Of a DNA stretch of 64,000 nucleotides, positions 1 through 11,065 are shown one piece after another. The stretch's first letter is position 1; each line of letters starts with the position of its first letter. The notes under the pieces are model-generated. The model was not told where the DNA came from and ran no database searches. It worked only from the letters and a program-made list of their open reading frames with translations. This DNA is from Puccinellia tenuiflora (Eukaryota; Streptophyta; Magnoliopsida; Poales; Poaceae). The position numbers and the translations under genes are program-made. The DNA lies in the NCBI GenBank assembly GCA_012064385.1, contig QRDG01000231.1, positions 1 to 64,000 of the forward strand, written 5' to 3'.

Positions 1-1000
1 AACTTTTCGTGGAAGCTCCGAATCGAGTGAATCCAATTGTTGGTTGGAAAGAGGACGACAAGAGCTTAACTACAAAAGTCAAAATATTGAAAAGCAAGGG
101 AGATTGTGCAAAGGGTTGGAAAGGTGAGACCTTTCCAAGCGGATGAACCGGCAAAATCTCCAACAAAACCGAAAACGAAAACGCACAAGCTTTTCATCAA
201 GACTCCGTTTTCATGATCTTGGGCTTGTTTCGAAGATAGTTCACAAGCCCTACAAGATCATGCACATACACATCATAGTCTATCATGTGAGGAGAAAAAC
301 ATAAGTAGAGAGTTTGACCTCTCGTAGAAGAGACAAACCGGTAAAACCTCCGATATCAAAAAATGCAAGAAGATATTCATGAGATCCGTTTTTGATGAAC
401 TAGAGCTTGGTATGGAGATGAACACAAGCTCTAAATTCTCACATGGATAAAAGCCAAATAAGAACCAATAAAGATGATTGCATGGATGCAAAGGTTGAGC
501 TCTCCACGAATGAGACGATCACGATACTCGGTCGAGAGCCCTCTCTTGATAGTACGGCTATCTATCCTATAACCCGATCTCTCAACTAACATCATGAGAC
601 CGGTAAAATAAAAGCCCTATCAAGATCATACCTTTGCCTTGCGCATTAATCCACTTGAGGTCGATGAAGACGATCTTCATTTCCTCAAGACGAACACCTT
701 TCTTGATTGCGCCTTGCTTGGTGAAGATTCACATGTGGCTCCCCCATACACCAAGATGGGGGAAGCACCATTTCGGCATATCTTCACTTGGCCTTTATCT
801 TGATGACGAACACCTTGGCCTGATCACAAATGATCTCCTTCCCTTAACCTTGACTCCAACACATGGAGAACAAGCAAGACCTTGACTCCAACACATGGAG
901 ACAAGCAAGCTAATGGACACCTACAAATATAGCTCAATGCAAATATTAGTCCATAGAGATTGTCATTAATTACCAAAACCATGCATGGGATCAACCATGC
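1..1000. mobile_element. Unclassified noncoding repeat, possibly LTR-retroelement derived
   Basis: No credible gene lies here. The stretch holds loosely repeated phrases: an 'accggtaaaa/caaaa' motif followed by 'ctcc' recurs near 150, 340 and 600, and a roughly 33-bp direct tandem repeat beginning 'cttgactccaacacatgg' occurs at about 847 and 880. This style resembles the noncoding part of grass LTR retroelements, but no LTR ends, primer-binding site or polyprotein can be seen. The classification rests on general impression only. Confidence 0.3.
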
Positions 1001-1306
1001 ACTTTCAATAAATGTTAATCATAAGCACCTCCCTTCAGCATCTTAAAGACTAAATGGCAATGGCCATTATAATTTTGATAACATGATGCTAAATTTTAGT
1101 TCATTGAGAATATAAACAATGGGACACAAACTCATGTGTCCCCTAGCTTGTGACGTGGATGGCAACCCTCACTTTGTGACTGCTACGTGGCAACTTTGGT
1201 TGGTCCACTCTCGAGAACATCAGCTCGTTAGTAGCGTCGATGAAAATATCAGTCGGCGGATAGTTAGTCCCTAGACCCTATCATTTCGTCCCGCTGAGGT
1301 AGGTAA

Positions 1307-1748
1307 AGGCTTGTTTGGTTCTTAGGGAAAATAGTGGAATAATATAGGAGTAATAGGAAAATTTTCTATGATGACACCGTTCATCCATTTGGTTCAAGGA
1401 ATTGGCAAAGAAAAATTTCTTGCAGTTTGAAAGGAAACACGCATAAGTTTTACAATCCAACGAGACCTGTTTTCAAATTCCTAAGCACAAAGAATGATAC
1501 AGGACTTTAGTGGCATAATAAAATACTTTCTTGTCTGATTTGATTTTGATTTGATTTGACCATGTTTATTAGGACTGTGTTTTACTATTCCTTTGAATTA
1601 AACACCTAAGTTTTTAGAATTTCTGTGTTTTTAATTCTCCGTTCTGCACATCTATTCCTATCAGATTCCCGTGTTTTTATTCTTGTGTTTTTAAAATCCT
1701 GCAAACCACTTTGGCAAAAAAATAAAATCCTGCAAACCTAACATGCCC
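1307..1748. mobile_element. MITE-like non-autonomous DNA element
   Basis: The segment opens with 'aggcttgtttggttc' and closes with the near reverse complement 'aacctaacatgccc', giving imperfect terminal inverted repeats of about 15 bp. The interior is AT-rich and noncoding, with phrases such as 'tttggttcaaggaatt' and repeated 'gtttttaattc' tracts that are common in grass hAT-like MITEs. No clear 8-bp target duplication was found, so the exact ends and the superfamily are uncertain. Confidence 0.4.
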
Positions 1749-2263
1749 TAAATGTTTTCAACCATGTTGCTTCCAATGCATAAAAAGATTCTTGGAATTA
1801 AAACATATACGAGGAACTAGCGCGAAGCCTGATAAAAGGGTACCTTCTTTTAACGAAAATACACGGTTAAATTTCTTTACTCAACAGTTGTACTACTATG
1901 AAATCTGGTGCGGCTGCTGACCGAGACTGAGGCCAAACATTCCCAGAGCAGAGCAGAACAGAACAGAGCAGGGAGCAGAGCACTCGATGGCTTCCGCTTT
2001 CGCCTCCAAAAGAAGAGAAAGCCATCGTTGTATCGACCGTGACTCTCTCTGATCAAAGCCAAAGGCAAAGCAAAAGCAAAAAGCATCCTTCCATCCATCA
2101 ATGGGCATGGAGCCGCCCTCTCGAGCTAGCAAGCTAGTGAAGTACTTCTACTCATCATCATCAATGCACGGCATAGCAGAGAAGGCATCATCCATTCCCA
2201 ATTCCTCACTCACTCGCTAGCTCGCTCAACTAACTAGTGTAGGTAGCTACCTCGATCGATCCA
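1749..2263 (+). other. Upstream region of the receptor kinase gene
   Basis: This stretch probably includes the promoter and 5' leader of the receptor kinase. The last 100 bases have a short 'ctagctagc/ctcgctcg' pyrimidine-rich leader look before the ATG at 2264. I could not identify a convincing TATA box. No other gene is visible. Confidence 0.3.
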
Positions 2264-5200
2264 ATGGCGGCTCACGTCCTCTCCTTGCTGCTCACATTGC
2301 TCTCTCTCCATCCGCTCGCCATGGCCTTGGACTTGGAGCAGCAGTCCGCCATCCTCGTCGCCATCAAGAACTCCTTCTCTCCTCCCCGCCACCAGCTCTA
2401 CACGCCACCTGGACGCTCGCCAACCACGCCGCCCTATGCCGCTCCTGGCCGGCCGTCACCTGCGACAACCTCGACAACAACAGCATCGCCGTCGTCTCGC
2501 TCGACCTCTCCGCTCACAACCTCTCTGGCTCGCTCTCCCCGGCCGTCGCCGGCCTCACCGCCCTCCGCCACCTCGACCTCTCCTCCTCCTCTCAACTCCT
2601 CTCCGGCGAGCTGCCCGCGTCCATCGCCGCTCTCCGCAGCCTCCGCCACCTCAACCTCTCCAACAACCAGTTCAACGGCACATTACAGCGCCTCGACCTC
2701 GCCGCCATGTCCGCCCTCCGCGTGCTCGACCTCTACGACAACGACCTCGCCGGCCCGCTCCCCCGGACACTGCCGTACGAGACGCTCGTCCACCTCGACC
2801 TCGGCGGCAACTTCTTCTCTGGCGTTATTCCGGGCACCACCTTCGGCCGGTTACAGGCCATCGAGTTCCTCTCCCTCGCTGGAAACAGCCTCGTCGGCGT
2901 CATCCCACCGGAGCTCGGCCGCCTCACCACGCTGAAACGGCTCTTCCTCGGCTACTTCAACCAGTTTGACGGTGGCATACCGCCGGAGCTCGGACGCCTC
3001 GCAAACCTCGTCCACCTCGACCTCGCAAGTTGCGGCCTGACCGGCGTGATCCCGCCGGCGCTGGGCAGCCTCGCGAGGCTCGACACGCTGTACCTGCAGA
3101 CGAACCAGCTCAATGGCACCATCCCGCTGGAGCTCGGCAACCTCACCGCGCTCCGCTTCCTTGATGTCTCCAACAACGCGCTTACCGGGGAGGTCCCGCA
3201 GGAGCTCGCTGCGCTGCGGGAGCTCAGGTTGGTCAACATGTTCATCAACCGATTCCGGGGCGGCGTCCCGGGTTTCCTCGGTGAGCTCGAGCACCTGGAG
3301 GTGGTCAAGCTGTGGCAGAACAACTTCACGGGCGCCATTCCGGCGGCGCTCGGTCGCGTGGCACCGCTCCGGGAGGTGGACCTTTCGACGAACCGGCTCA
3401 CGGGCGAGGTGCCGCGGTGGCTGTGCGCGCGGGGGCAGCTCCAGATCCTCATCCTCCTCGACAACTTCCTCTTCGGCACCGTGCCGGACGGGCTCGGCGC
3501 GTGCACGACGCTCACGCGGGTGCGCCTTGGACAGAACTACCTCACCGGCGAGCTCCCACGCGGCTTCCTCTACCTGCCGGCGCTCACCACCGTCGAGCTG
3601 CAGAGCAACTACCTCACCGGCCATATTTCCCACCCGCACCGGCGACAGCGATGAGGAAGGAAAATAGCGTGCTGTCGCTCTTGAACCTGTCGAGCAACAG
3701 GTTCAACGGCTCGCTGCCAGCGTCCATCGGCAGCTTCTCGTCGCTGCAGACGCTTCTCCTCGACAACAACCGTCTCGCCGGCTTGATCCCAAAAGAGGTG
3801 GGCCGGCTCAAGCGGCTGCTGAAGCTGGACCTGAGCGGCAACAACCTCACCGGCTCGGTCCCCGGCGAGATCGGCGATTGCGCGTCGCTGACGTACCTGG
3901 ACCTGAGCGTGAACCAGCTCTCCGGCGCCATCCCGGGCGTGGCGCTGGGGCGGATCAAGGTGCTCAACTACTTGAACGTGTCCTGGAACGGGCTCGAGGG
4001 CGTCGTGCCGTCGGAGATGGGCGGGATGAAGAGCCTCACCGCGGTCGACTTCTCCCACAACGACTTGTCCGCGTGCCACGGGACGGGCAGTTCGCCTACT
4101 TCAACGCCACGTCGTTCGCCGGCAACCCGCGGCTATGCGGGATGGATGCGTCCAGCCCCTGCGACCTGACAACGTCTGGGCCGCAGCTCTGGCCGGACGG
4201 CGGTGGCGGCGACGCGGAGACGACGGCGTCGTCCGTGTGGGGGGCGCGGCTGAAGCTCGCGGCGGCGCTTGGGCTGCTGGCGTGCTCGGTGGCGTTCGCG
4301 GCCGCGGCGGTGGCGACGACGCGGTCGGCGATGCAGAGGAGGCGGCTGAGGCAGGAGAGCGGCGGGTGGCGGATGACGGCGTTCCAGAAGGTGTCGTTCG
4401 GGTGGAGCGACGTGGTGGGGTGCGTGAAGGAGAACCGCGTGGTGGGGCGCGGCGGCGCCGGGGTGGTGTACCGCGGCACGATGCCCGGCGGGGAGGTCGT
4501 GGCGGTGAAGCGGATCGCCGCGGGCGCGGACGGCGACGACGGCGGCGACGGCGGGTTCTCTGCGGAGGTGCGGACGCTGGGCAAGATCCGGCACCGGCAC
4601 ATCGTGCGGCTGCTGGCCTTCTGCTGCTCCGACCGCGGCAAGGGCAAGAGCAGGAGGAGCAACCTGCTGGTGTACGAGTACATGGTGAACGGCAGCCTGG
4701 GGGACATGCTGCACGGCGGGGACAGGGCGACGATGACGTGGGCGACGCGGGTGCGGGTGGCGACGGAGGCGGCGATGGGGCTGTGCTACCTGCACCACGA
4801 CTGCTCGCCGCCGATCCTGCACCGGGACGTCAAGTCCAACAACATCCTCCTCGACGCCGCCATGGAGGCCCACGTCGCCGACTTCGGGCTCGCCAAGTAC
4901 CTCCGGAACGGCGCCGCGTCGGAGTGCATGTCCGCCATCGCCGGATCCTACGGGTACATCGCGCCAGGTACGTAGATACTCTGCCGTTTGCTGTCACGAT
5001 CAACATGAACAATAGTACTCAATTCTTAGTTAATTTTACCGCGAAAAAACGCAATTTGTTCTCTCGTGCCCAATCAAAATGTCCAATCTCGTACTAGTAG
5101 CTACAGTAGACTGCTTGTTACATAGACCAATCATTCTTTTTCTGTCTCTGCATGCTGTTGTGTTGTCGAAATTCTTTTGATGCAACCATGCATGCATGTG

Positions 5201-6500
5201 AGGAAAGAGACGAGGAAAGAAAGATCTGACGATGACTAGACCTTCCCGCGACCGGATCCCTCAAACGAAGAGCTCCTACCCTGCATGCCTTCAGAAACCA
5301 AACAAAAAAACCTAGTAGCTCACTGCTGCAAGCTGCATGCATAAATTCGTTGCAAGTTCGAGAGGAATTTCTTTTTGACCACACTAATCATGAGTACGAT
5401 GGCAGCCACTAACAGTATTTATTTGCACGTTTTATTTATAAATCATCATCATCACCTCTCGTGTACGATGTTTTTGACCACACTAATCATGAGTTCGATG
5501 GCAGACACTAACAGTAGTACTGTATTTATTTGCACGTTTTATTTACTCATAATCAATTTTCGTGTACGTTCACGACAAGCATCATGCATGCATGCATGCT
5601 TGCTAACGATCGTGATCCGACATGCATATCTAAATCTATGCATATGTTATTTACCAAGAAATTACCAGCTTGCATGCCCGCAAATTAAAAGTTTTTTAAG
5701 GGGGGGCCCTGCAAATCAAAAGTTACCGATCATCCGCGTGCAGGGTGCTTTACTCACAAAGATCAACTTTTTTTAACTGCACAAAGATCAACTTTAGTTA
5801 TGCTTTAGCTACTTTGAATTTACTTTGTGAACTGATCCTAACAAAGGTGTGACCGGCAGGCCGATGACAGTACATATAGCTTTGATAAATTTTCTTTCAA
5901 ATCATGCATGCTAAGAAGAAAACACAAGTACGGATAAACAACGACTATTCCATCGGCTGTAGCTAGCATGCTCACGTCTAATCTGAAATACATACAGATG
6001 TACTGACGAGAAACGGTATGGCAAATGCAGAGTACGCGTACACGCTGAAGGTGGACGAGAAGAGCGACGTGTACAGCTTCGGGGTGGTGGTGCTGGAGCT
6101 GGTGACGGGGCAGCGGCCGGTGGGCCCGCACCTGGGCGAGGAGGGCGGCACGGACCTGGTGCAGTGGGTGCGCGCCCGCGTCGGCGCCGACGACCATGGG
6201 GGCGGCGTGGCGGCGATCCTCGACCCGCGGTTGCGCGGCGACGTGCCGGAGTGGGAGGCGGCGCACGTGCTGCTCGTGGGCTTGCTGTGCGTGCAGGAGC
6301 AGAGCGTGGAGCGGCCCACCATGCGCGACGTCGTCCACATGCTCCAGCAGGCGAGGCAGCCGCAGCCGCTGCAGCACGCTCCGCGAGGCGGCAGACCCGC
6401 GCCGCCTCCGGTTCCTGGTGGTGTCGGCGAGGACGACGGCGATGCAGACGAGGCTGCCGGAGACAGTTGGCCGGAGAGGATGAGGAGGGCTGAAACGTGA
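2264..6500 (+). pseudogene. LRR receptor-like kinase, BAM3/CLAVATA1 type, with frameshifts
   Basis: This family perceives CLE peptides at the plasma membrane. Exon 1 is 2264-4967, the intron 4968-6030 (GT..AG, phase 1) and exon 2 6031-6500. The protein starts with a hydrophobic signal peptide, then a WPAVTCDN cap, about 20 leucine-rich repeats, a transmembrane stretch near 4250-4320 and a kinase domain. Visible kinase features are GRGGAGVVY (P-loop), VAVKR (ATP lysine), HRDVKSNN (catalytic loop), DFGLAK, and GSYGYIAPEY spliced across the intron. The frame changes near 2385, 3623, 3662 and 4070, all in the LRR part, so no single ORF covers the gene. Kinase and exon 2 are open throughout. The AFQKVSFGWSDVVGCVKEN juxtamembrane stretch is typical of BAM3-like receptors. 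It is either a young pseudogene or an intact gene with indel errors in GC-rich sequence. Confidence 0.85.
4968..6030 (+). other. Intron of the receptor kinase
   Basis: The donor is 'gcgccag|gtacgt' and the acceptor 'aaatgcag|agtacg'. Joining gives the subdomain VIII sequence APEYAYT. Inside, a segment of about 100 bp is duplicated in tandem (about 5369-5468 and 5469-5570), both copies beginning 'tttttgaccacactaatcatg'. The position within the kinase activation segment matches the single conserved intron of CLAVATA1/BAM-type genes (family knowledge). Confidence 0.85.
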
Positions 6501-6700
6501 TCCGTGGACGGATGTGACGTGGGATAGAGACAGGACGTCGTCACCTTGCCGGTGTCGGGCATGTGCTGTCGCCCGGGCCGTCGTTTGAGCATGCATGCGT
6601 GCTTGGTCTGCATGTCCCCTGTGCTGACTCGGCCTCACTCTCGGACACCATGACTGCTCAGCTCTGAGCTCTGCTCAGGACGACACATATAGAACTATAG
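6501..6700 (+). other. 3' flank of the receptor kinase
   Basis: This is presumably the 3' UTR and downstream spacer. It ends abruptly at the MULE boundary 'gaactatag|agtgaaatt'. No canonical AATAAA was seen, so the natural poly(A) site may have been lost with the rearrangement at the element end. Confidence 0.4.
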
Positions 6701-6920
6701 AGTGAAATTACCGTATTTGACCCTTTTTTTAAAAGATTTTACGAAATGAACCCAAATTCAAAATAATTTTAGAATTGACCCTTTTTCATGGCGCCCGGCC
6801 CCAGGGCGCCATATCATGAAGCATGACGCCTTGGTCAAAGGCGCCATGGACCGTCCACGTCAGCCCCAGGTCAGTACCATGGCGCCCCAGGGTGAGGCGT
6901 CATACGCACTTAGGGTTTTC
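6701..6920 (+). repeat. Left terminal inverted repeat of the MULE
   Basis: It begins 'agtgaaattaccgtatttga' and reads inward through three GGCGCC palindromes (6788-6812 and two more by 6905) to 'acttagggttttca'. The reverse complement of 21895-22147 follows it almost base for base, with about nine in ten positions equal by eye. The right copy has one additional GGCGCC palindrome. Confidence 0.9.
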
Positions 6921-7387
6921 AACCCGCTTGGGCCCAAATCGAGCCATTGTTGGTGCCATCCCATTCCGCTCCCCAATCGGCCGACGCCGCCCGCCCCCAT
7001 CCGCGAAGCCGCCGCCGTCCCCAACTGGCCGCCGCCGCCCCCATCCACGCGAGCCGCCGCCCCATCCGCGCAGCCGCCGCCGTCGGTCCACGCGAGCCGC
7101 CGCCCATCTGCTGCTGGCGTCCACGCGAGCAGCCGCTGCCGCCACCGGGCCACGCGAGCAACCGCCGCCGCCGCCGGACCACGCGAGCCGCCGCCCTCTC
7201 CTGCTCGTCGCCGTCCTAATGGAGGACGGCTGACCGAGCTTATTCCCTCTGCTCGTCGTCCGCCCGTCCCACGCCCGTGAGCCCGCCCCCCGTCCCTGTG
7301 CTCTCCTGCTCGTCGTCCGCCCGCCCCACGCCCGTGAGCCCGCCCCCGTCCCTGCGCTCTCCTGCTCGTCCCCCGGTCCTGTTGAAG
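6921..7387 (+). other. CpG-rich leader region of the MULE's first gene
   Basis: This is very GC-rich, imperfectly repetitive DNA with recurring 'ccacgcgagccgccgcc'-type phrases. It is open in several frames on both strands, which I treat as a composition effect. It lies between the terminal repeat and a 5' leader intron, so it is the likely transcription start region and 5' UTR of the mobile-domain gene. Confidence 0.45.
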
Positions 7388-7869
7388 GTAAGCTCCGCCT
7401 CGTCTCCGATTTGTTGTCATGAATATTTAGGGATACTTATTTGTAGTACTTTTATGCTTTGATTTGTATTTTTAGTAGTAGGCATATGGATTTAGGGTTG
7501 ATTTTCTCACAGATTTACAGTTTTAGTATGTGCAAATTTGACATGCTTAGGGTTGAATTTATCACCGTATATTTAGGGTTGAATATTTGTAGTACTTGTA
7601 TGCTTAGGGTTGAATTATTAGTAGAATTGTGGTACTATTATTAATAGGTATATGAATCTGTTGAATTTGTCACCGTAAATATACTTAGATATACTTAGAT
7701 ATATGAACATGTTGAATTTGTCACCGTATCTATTAGTAGAATTGTGGTACTTTTATGCTTAGGTATTTTTTTTAGGTCAATGGTTGGGTTGAATATGTAG
7801 TAGAGTTGTGTAGCAATTTGTTGCTTAAATGTTATTTGACATGTTTGCACCTTACTTACTTTATTGTAG
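7388..7869 (+). other. 5'-leader intron of the mobile-domain gene
   Basis: The donor is 'gttgaag|gtaagc' and the acceptor 'tattgtag|g', immediately before the ATG at 7871. The interior is AT-rich with repeated phrases such as 'ttagggttgaat' and 'gttgaatttgtcaccgta'. The other MULE genes have similarly placed leader introns. Confidence 0.6.
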
Positions 7870-7870
7870 G

Positions 7871-10330
7871 ATGTCTCGGCTTATCCAAGATGTGTATGAT
7901 AAGAATCACCGTGCTATGTATATTGCGGAAAGAGGAGTGGTTTTTCCACACCTACACCTGAGGTCCTCAAGGGTTGACAGTAAGGATGAAGCGCGACATC
8001 CGAAGATGAAGTATGATGAGCGATACACGAACTACATCCGTCGCCTCGGGCTCCCTTTTTTATCACTATGGTTTCTCGCGGGATGCCAAAGATGAACCCT
8101 TGTGCCATCACCGCACTCGTTGACCGATGGCGTCCCGAGACACATACCTTTCACCTGCCTTGTGGGGAGATGACCGTGACTTTGCAGGATGTTTCAATGA
8201 TCCTCGCACTACCCTCAAGGGGCAGCCTGTGTGTAAGAGCACTGACACTGCAGGATTGCGTGGCCGTATGACGGACTTCCTTGGACAGGAGCCGGGGCTC
8301 CCGAACAAAGCCGCGGGCACACCCTTTTCTTGGATTGCTCAGAACTTTGCTGTATGCCCACCGGACTTACATAGAGTCTGAGATTGTGCAACAGCATTGC
8401 CGAGCATACGTCTGGTATGTTTTGAGTCGGGTCCTTTTTCCGGATGGCACAGGGGTCACACTCCATCATTATGTGGCTACAGATGTTAGCTAGTTGGGAC
8501 TTCGGTCTTAGTTGGGGTTCAGCGGCACTAGCTTACTTGTACCGTCAGGTATAACTTATCTCTTAGTACTGTGGTGTGGTTAACCTTTTATTTATCTAAC
8601 TCGTGCTAATGTGCTCATCATTTTACTTGTGTAGTTGGACGAGGCGTGTCGTAGGGGTCAAGTTGGTAAAGAATCCAATATTGGAGGTTGCATGTTGCTC
8701 CTATCCATATGGAGTTGGGAGCACCTTCCTGTTGGGAGACCCACTCCGGGGTTATGGGCGCCATGGGAGGATCATAACGACCCAGCACGCTTCGCTACAT
8801 GGGCGTATAGGTGGGATAATATGGATGGTATGGTTGGTACCTCGAAGGCTCAGTACATGCGCTACCGCAGCGAGTTCGATATCCTAACTCCCGAGCATGT
8901 AAGCTCGTCCTCTTGTATAATTCTGTTCCACTATTGTCGTATTCGAAGTATCAAACTAATAATCAATTTTCCTTTTTTTGGAAAGGTTACTTGGGAGCCA
9001 TACGGACCGGCAGGCATGATTGGTTCTATCGAGATCACGTACCCTCTTAACCCGATGTGTTTAGCCGAACAACATCTTTGGCGGATGAGATGTCCACTAA
9101 TATGTATTTATGCCATCGAATGGCACCTTCCAAACCGGGTTATGAGACAATTTGGATTATATCAGAAGACTCCGCCAAAGTATGCCGACACGGATTTCTA
9201 TTTGCACGAGTAAGTTTTCTATTGTCGTTGTAATATTTGAATTGTTTTGCGGACCACATTTTAGATTGAATGTTCCTATGTAGGATGGACAAGATGAAGC
9301 AGAAAACTGAAAAGAATTGGCCAAGGAAGCATGCAAAGTACATAAATGAGTTTGAACAGAAGATTGCATCAATTGAATACAAGATGGAGCATGGGGGTCT
9401 GTCGGTGGAGCGCCCTCATGATGATGCAGCATTCAATGAATATCTTGTTTGGCTTAGCGCTAATTCTCGTCTTAAGCTCAATGCTCCTGCTTTCGTTTCT
9501 GCTGATATTTTGGATCAGCCCAATCCTGGTTTTGACCATTTGGCCAACATTGAGTACAACAGGCTCATAAGAGGGGGTCGACGGCAAGAATTAGCGCCTA
9601 TAGTAAACTTCGTGGTGAGTTATTGTGTTACATTTCCATACTAGCATATTTTCATTTCATAACAAACATATGAATTTGTTTTTGTAGCAATCTGAACTTG
9701 GGAAACATGCTAACAATGCCAGGCGTGCCCTTCGTTACCCTCCGGGATCTGAACAATCTGAGTCCTCCCTTAGAGCTTTTGCTGAGGTATTAAAATATTT
9801 GTTGTTCTCCTTTTACGAAAGTGGTTCAAAAATATAAACCTGTAATTTTATCTTATTTGCAGCGTGCGAAGACCTGGGCACGCGGCTTAGGTGCTCTTCT
9901 AGGTTGTCGTACCGACGACACTGTTGCTACATGGTCGGGCGAGGCGTCAAGCGGTGGACACGGTGCATCCGGAGGACGAGGATCCTCAAGCCATGCGCAA
10001 GGAGGATCTTCAAGCCAAGCCCGTTTCTCTCTTGAGGACGAGGATGTAAGTGACCGGGCCGATGCTCATGATGAGATCAACACTTCGCAGCTGCCCGACG
10101 CACCTGATATTACTCAGGAGCCACGTGATTTTGAGCTTCGTTCTAGGCCTAAGCAACGGAAGATCTATACCCCGTCTGACTATGACCGGCCTAAGCCAAG
10201 GACTAAGTCAAGACCCCGTTTAGTTGTTGATCAAGATCAAGAGGAGGAGGAGGAGGCCCAAGAGGAGGAGCCTCCTGTGAGGAGGTTGCGCACCAAGAGG
10301 GCTTCCAAGAGGGGCAAGGGGCCTGCCTGA
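7871..10330 (+). pseudogene. Plant mobile domain (MAIN-like) protein gene
   Basis: Exons by splice signals and reading frame: 7871-8548, 8635-8898, 8986-9209, 9284-9614, 9688-9786 and 9863-10330. The product has the plant mobile domain (PF10536): VDRWRPETHTFHLPCGEMT, then AYVWYVLSRVLFPD, WSWEHLPVGRP, TWEPYG and CLAEQHLWRMRCPLICIYAIE. The C-terminal tail is polar, Gly/Ser-rich then acidic (eight glutamates in DQEEEEEAQEEE) and ends in basic residues (RRLRTKRASKRGKG), suggesting a nuclear protein. MAIN-like domains act in gene silencing and meristem maintenance in Arabidopsis and are often carried by grass transposons (family knowledge). Exon 1 changes frame about four times (near 8056, 8213, 8370, 8475); the later exons are intact. 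The first shift is at a run of six T. Confidence 0.75.
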
Positions 10331-10825
10331 AATGTGTATTGGACTTGTATTGGACTTTGATGTAATACTATTATTGTTGCACTATTGTATGTTAATGTGG
10401 TGTGTCGTGAATTTGACGTATCTTGGTGAATTATATGTACTTTGTTGAGGTTGAAGTGAATGTTGAACTGTTATGGTTGAACTATATTTTGTTGAACTGT
10501 TGAACCGTGAATATGGCAGCAAGTTGGTTCAGGAAAACAGGTCATGGCGCCTTACGCTGGGGCGTCGTGTTCTTCAGCATGGCGCCTTTCACTGGGGCGC
10601 CATGGTGGCCAGTACGGCGCCTTTCCCTGGGGCGCCATACTACTAATCTATAGCTGCCCGCGGGCACGAACGGAGGCCACTTATTCAGTTTCCCCTCTGT
10701 TCGTGCCCAGCAGATGCCGCCGCCCCCCTTGCGCCCCGACCTCTCTCCTCTCAAATCCCTCTCTTAAATCTGCAGATCTGAGCTTTTCTTCAGTGGATTT
10801 ACTTCCGCCTCCACGAAATCTGAAG
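10331..10825 (+). promoter_or_regulatory. Intergenic GGCGCC palindrome cluster and leader of the next gene
   Basis: After the stop at 10330 there is about 200 bp of AT-rich 3' sequence. Then 10543-10646 carries an array of 'catggcgcc...ggggcgccat'-type palindromes like those in the terminal repeats. Next comes a GC- and pyrimidine-rich stretch (10650-10825) that looks like a promoter and 5' UTR for the gene starting at 11066. Its role as promoter is inferred from position. Confidence 0.45.
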
Positions 10826-11056
10826 GTATTCCCCTCATTTTTCCATGTTTTTATTGTTTAGAACCTCACATTTGAATGATTTTGGATAAACTCTAATTCG
10901 TCCAGTACGAGGATTTAGGTGTTATATTTCGTGATTTCGTGGTAATACATAGATTAGGGTTTACGTACAGAGTCATATTGATTGTCATTAAATCCAACTA
11001 TTTTTTTTGGAGAAAACCTAATTCTCAAATATGAACTGCTTCCCTCTTTGTTGTAG
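10826..11056 (+). other. 5'-leader intron of the plant-transposon-protein gene
   Basis: The donor is 'tctgaag|gtatt' and the acceptor 'ttgttgtag|accgg', nine bases before the ATG at 11066. It is AT-rich, unlike its flanks. Confidence 0.6.
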
Positions 11057-11065
11057 ACCGGAACC

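Noticed and set aside
6816..7420. Several overlapping ORFs on both strands rich in Pro, Arg, Ala and Gly
   Set aside because: Caused by CpG-rich repetitive leader DNA; no domain, and frames overlap on both strands.
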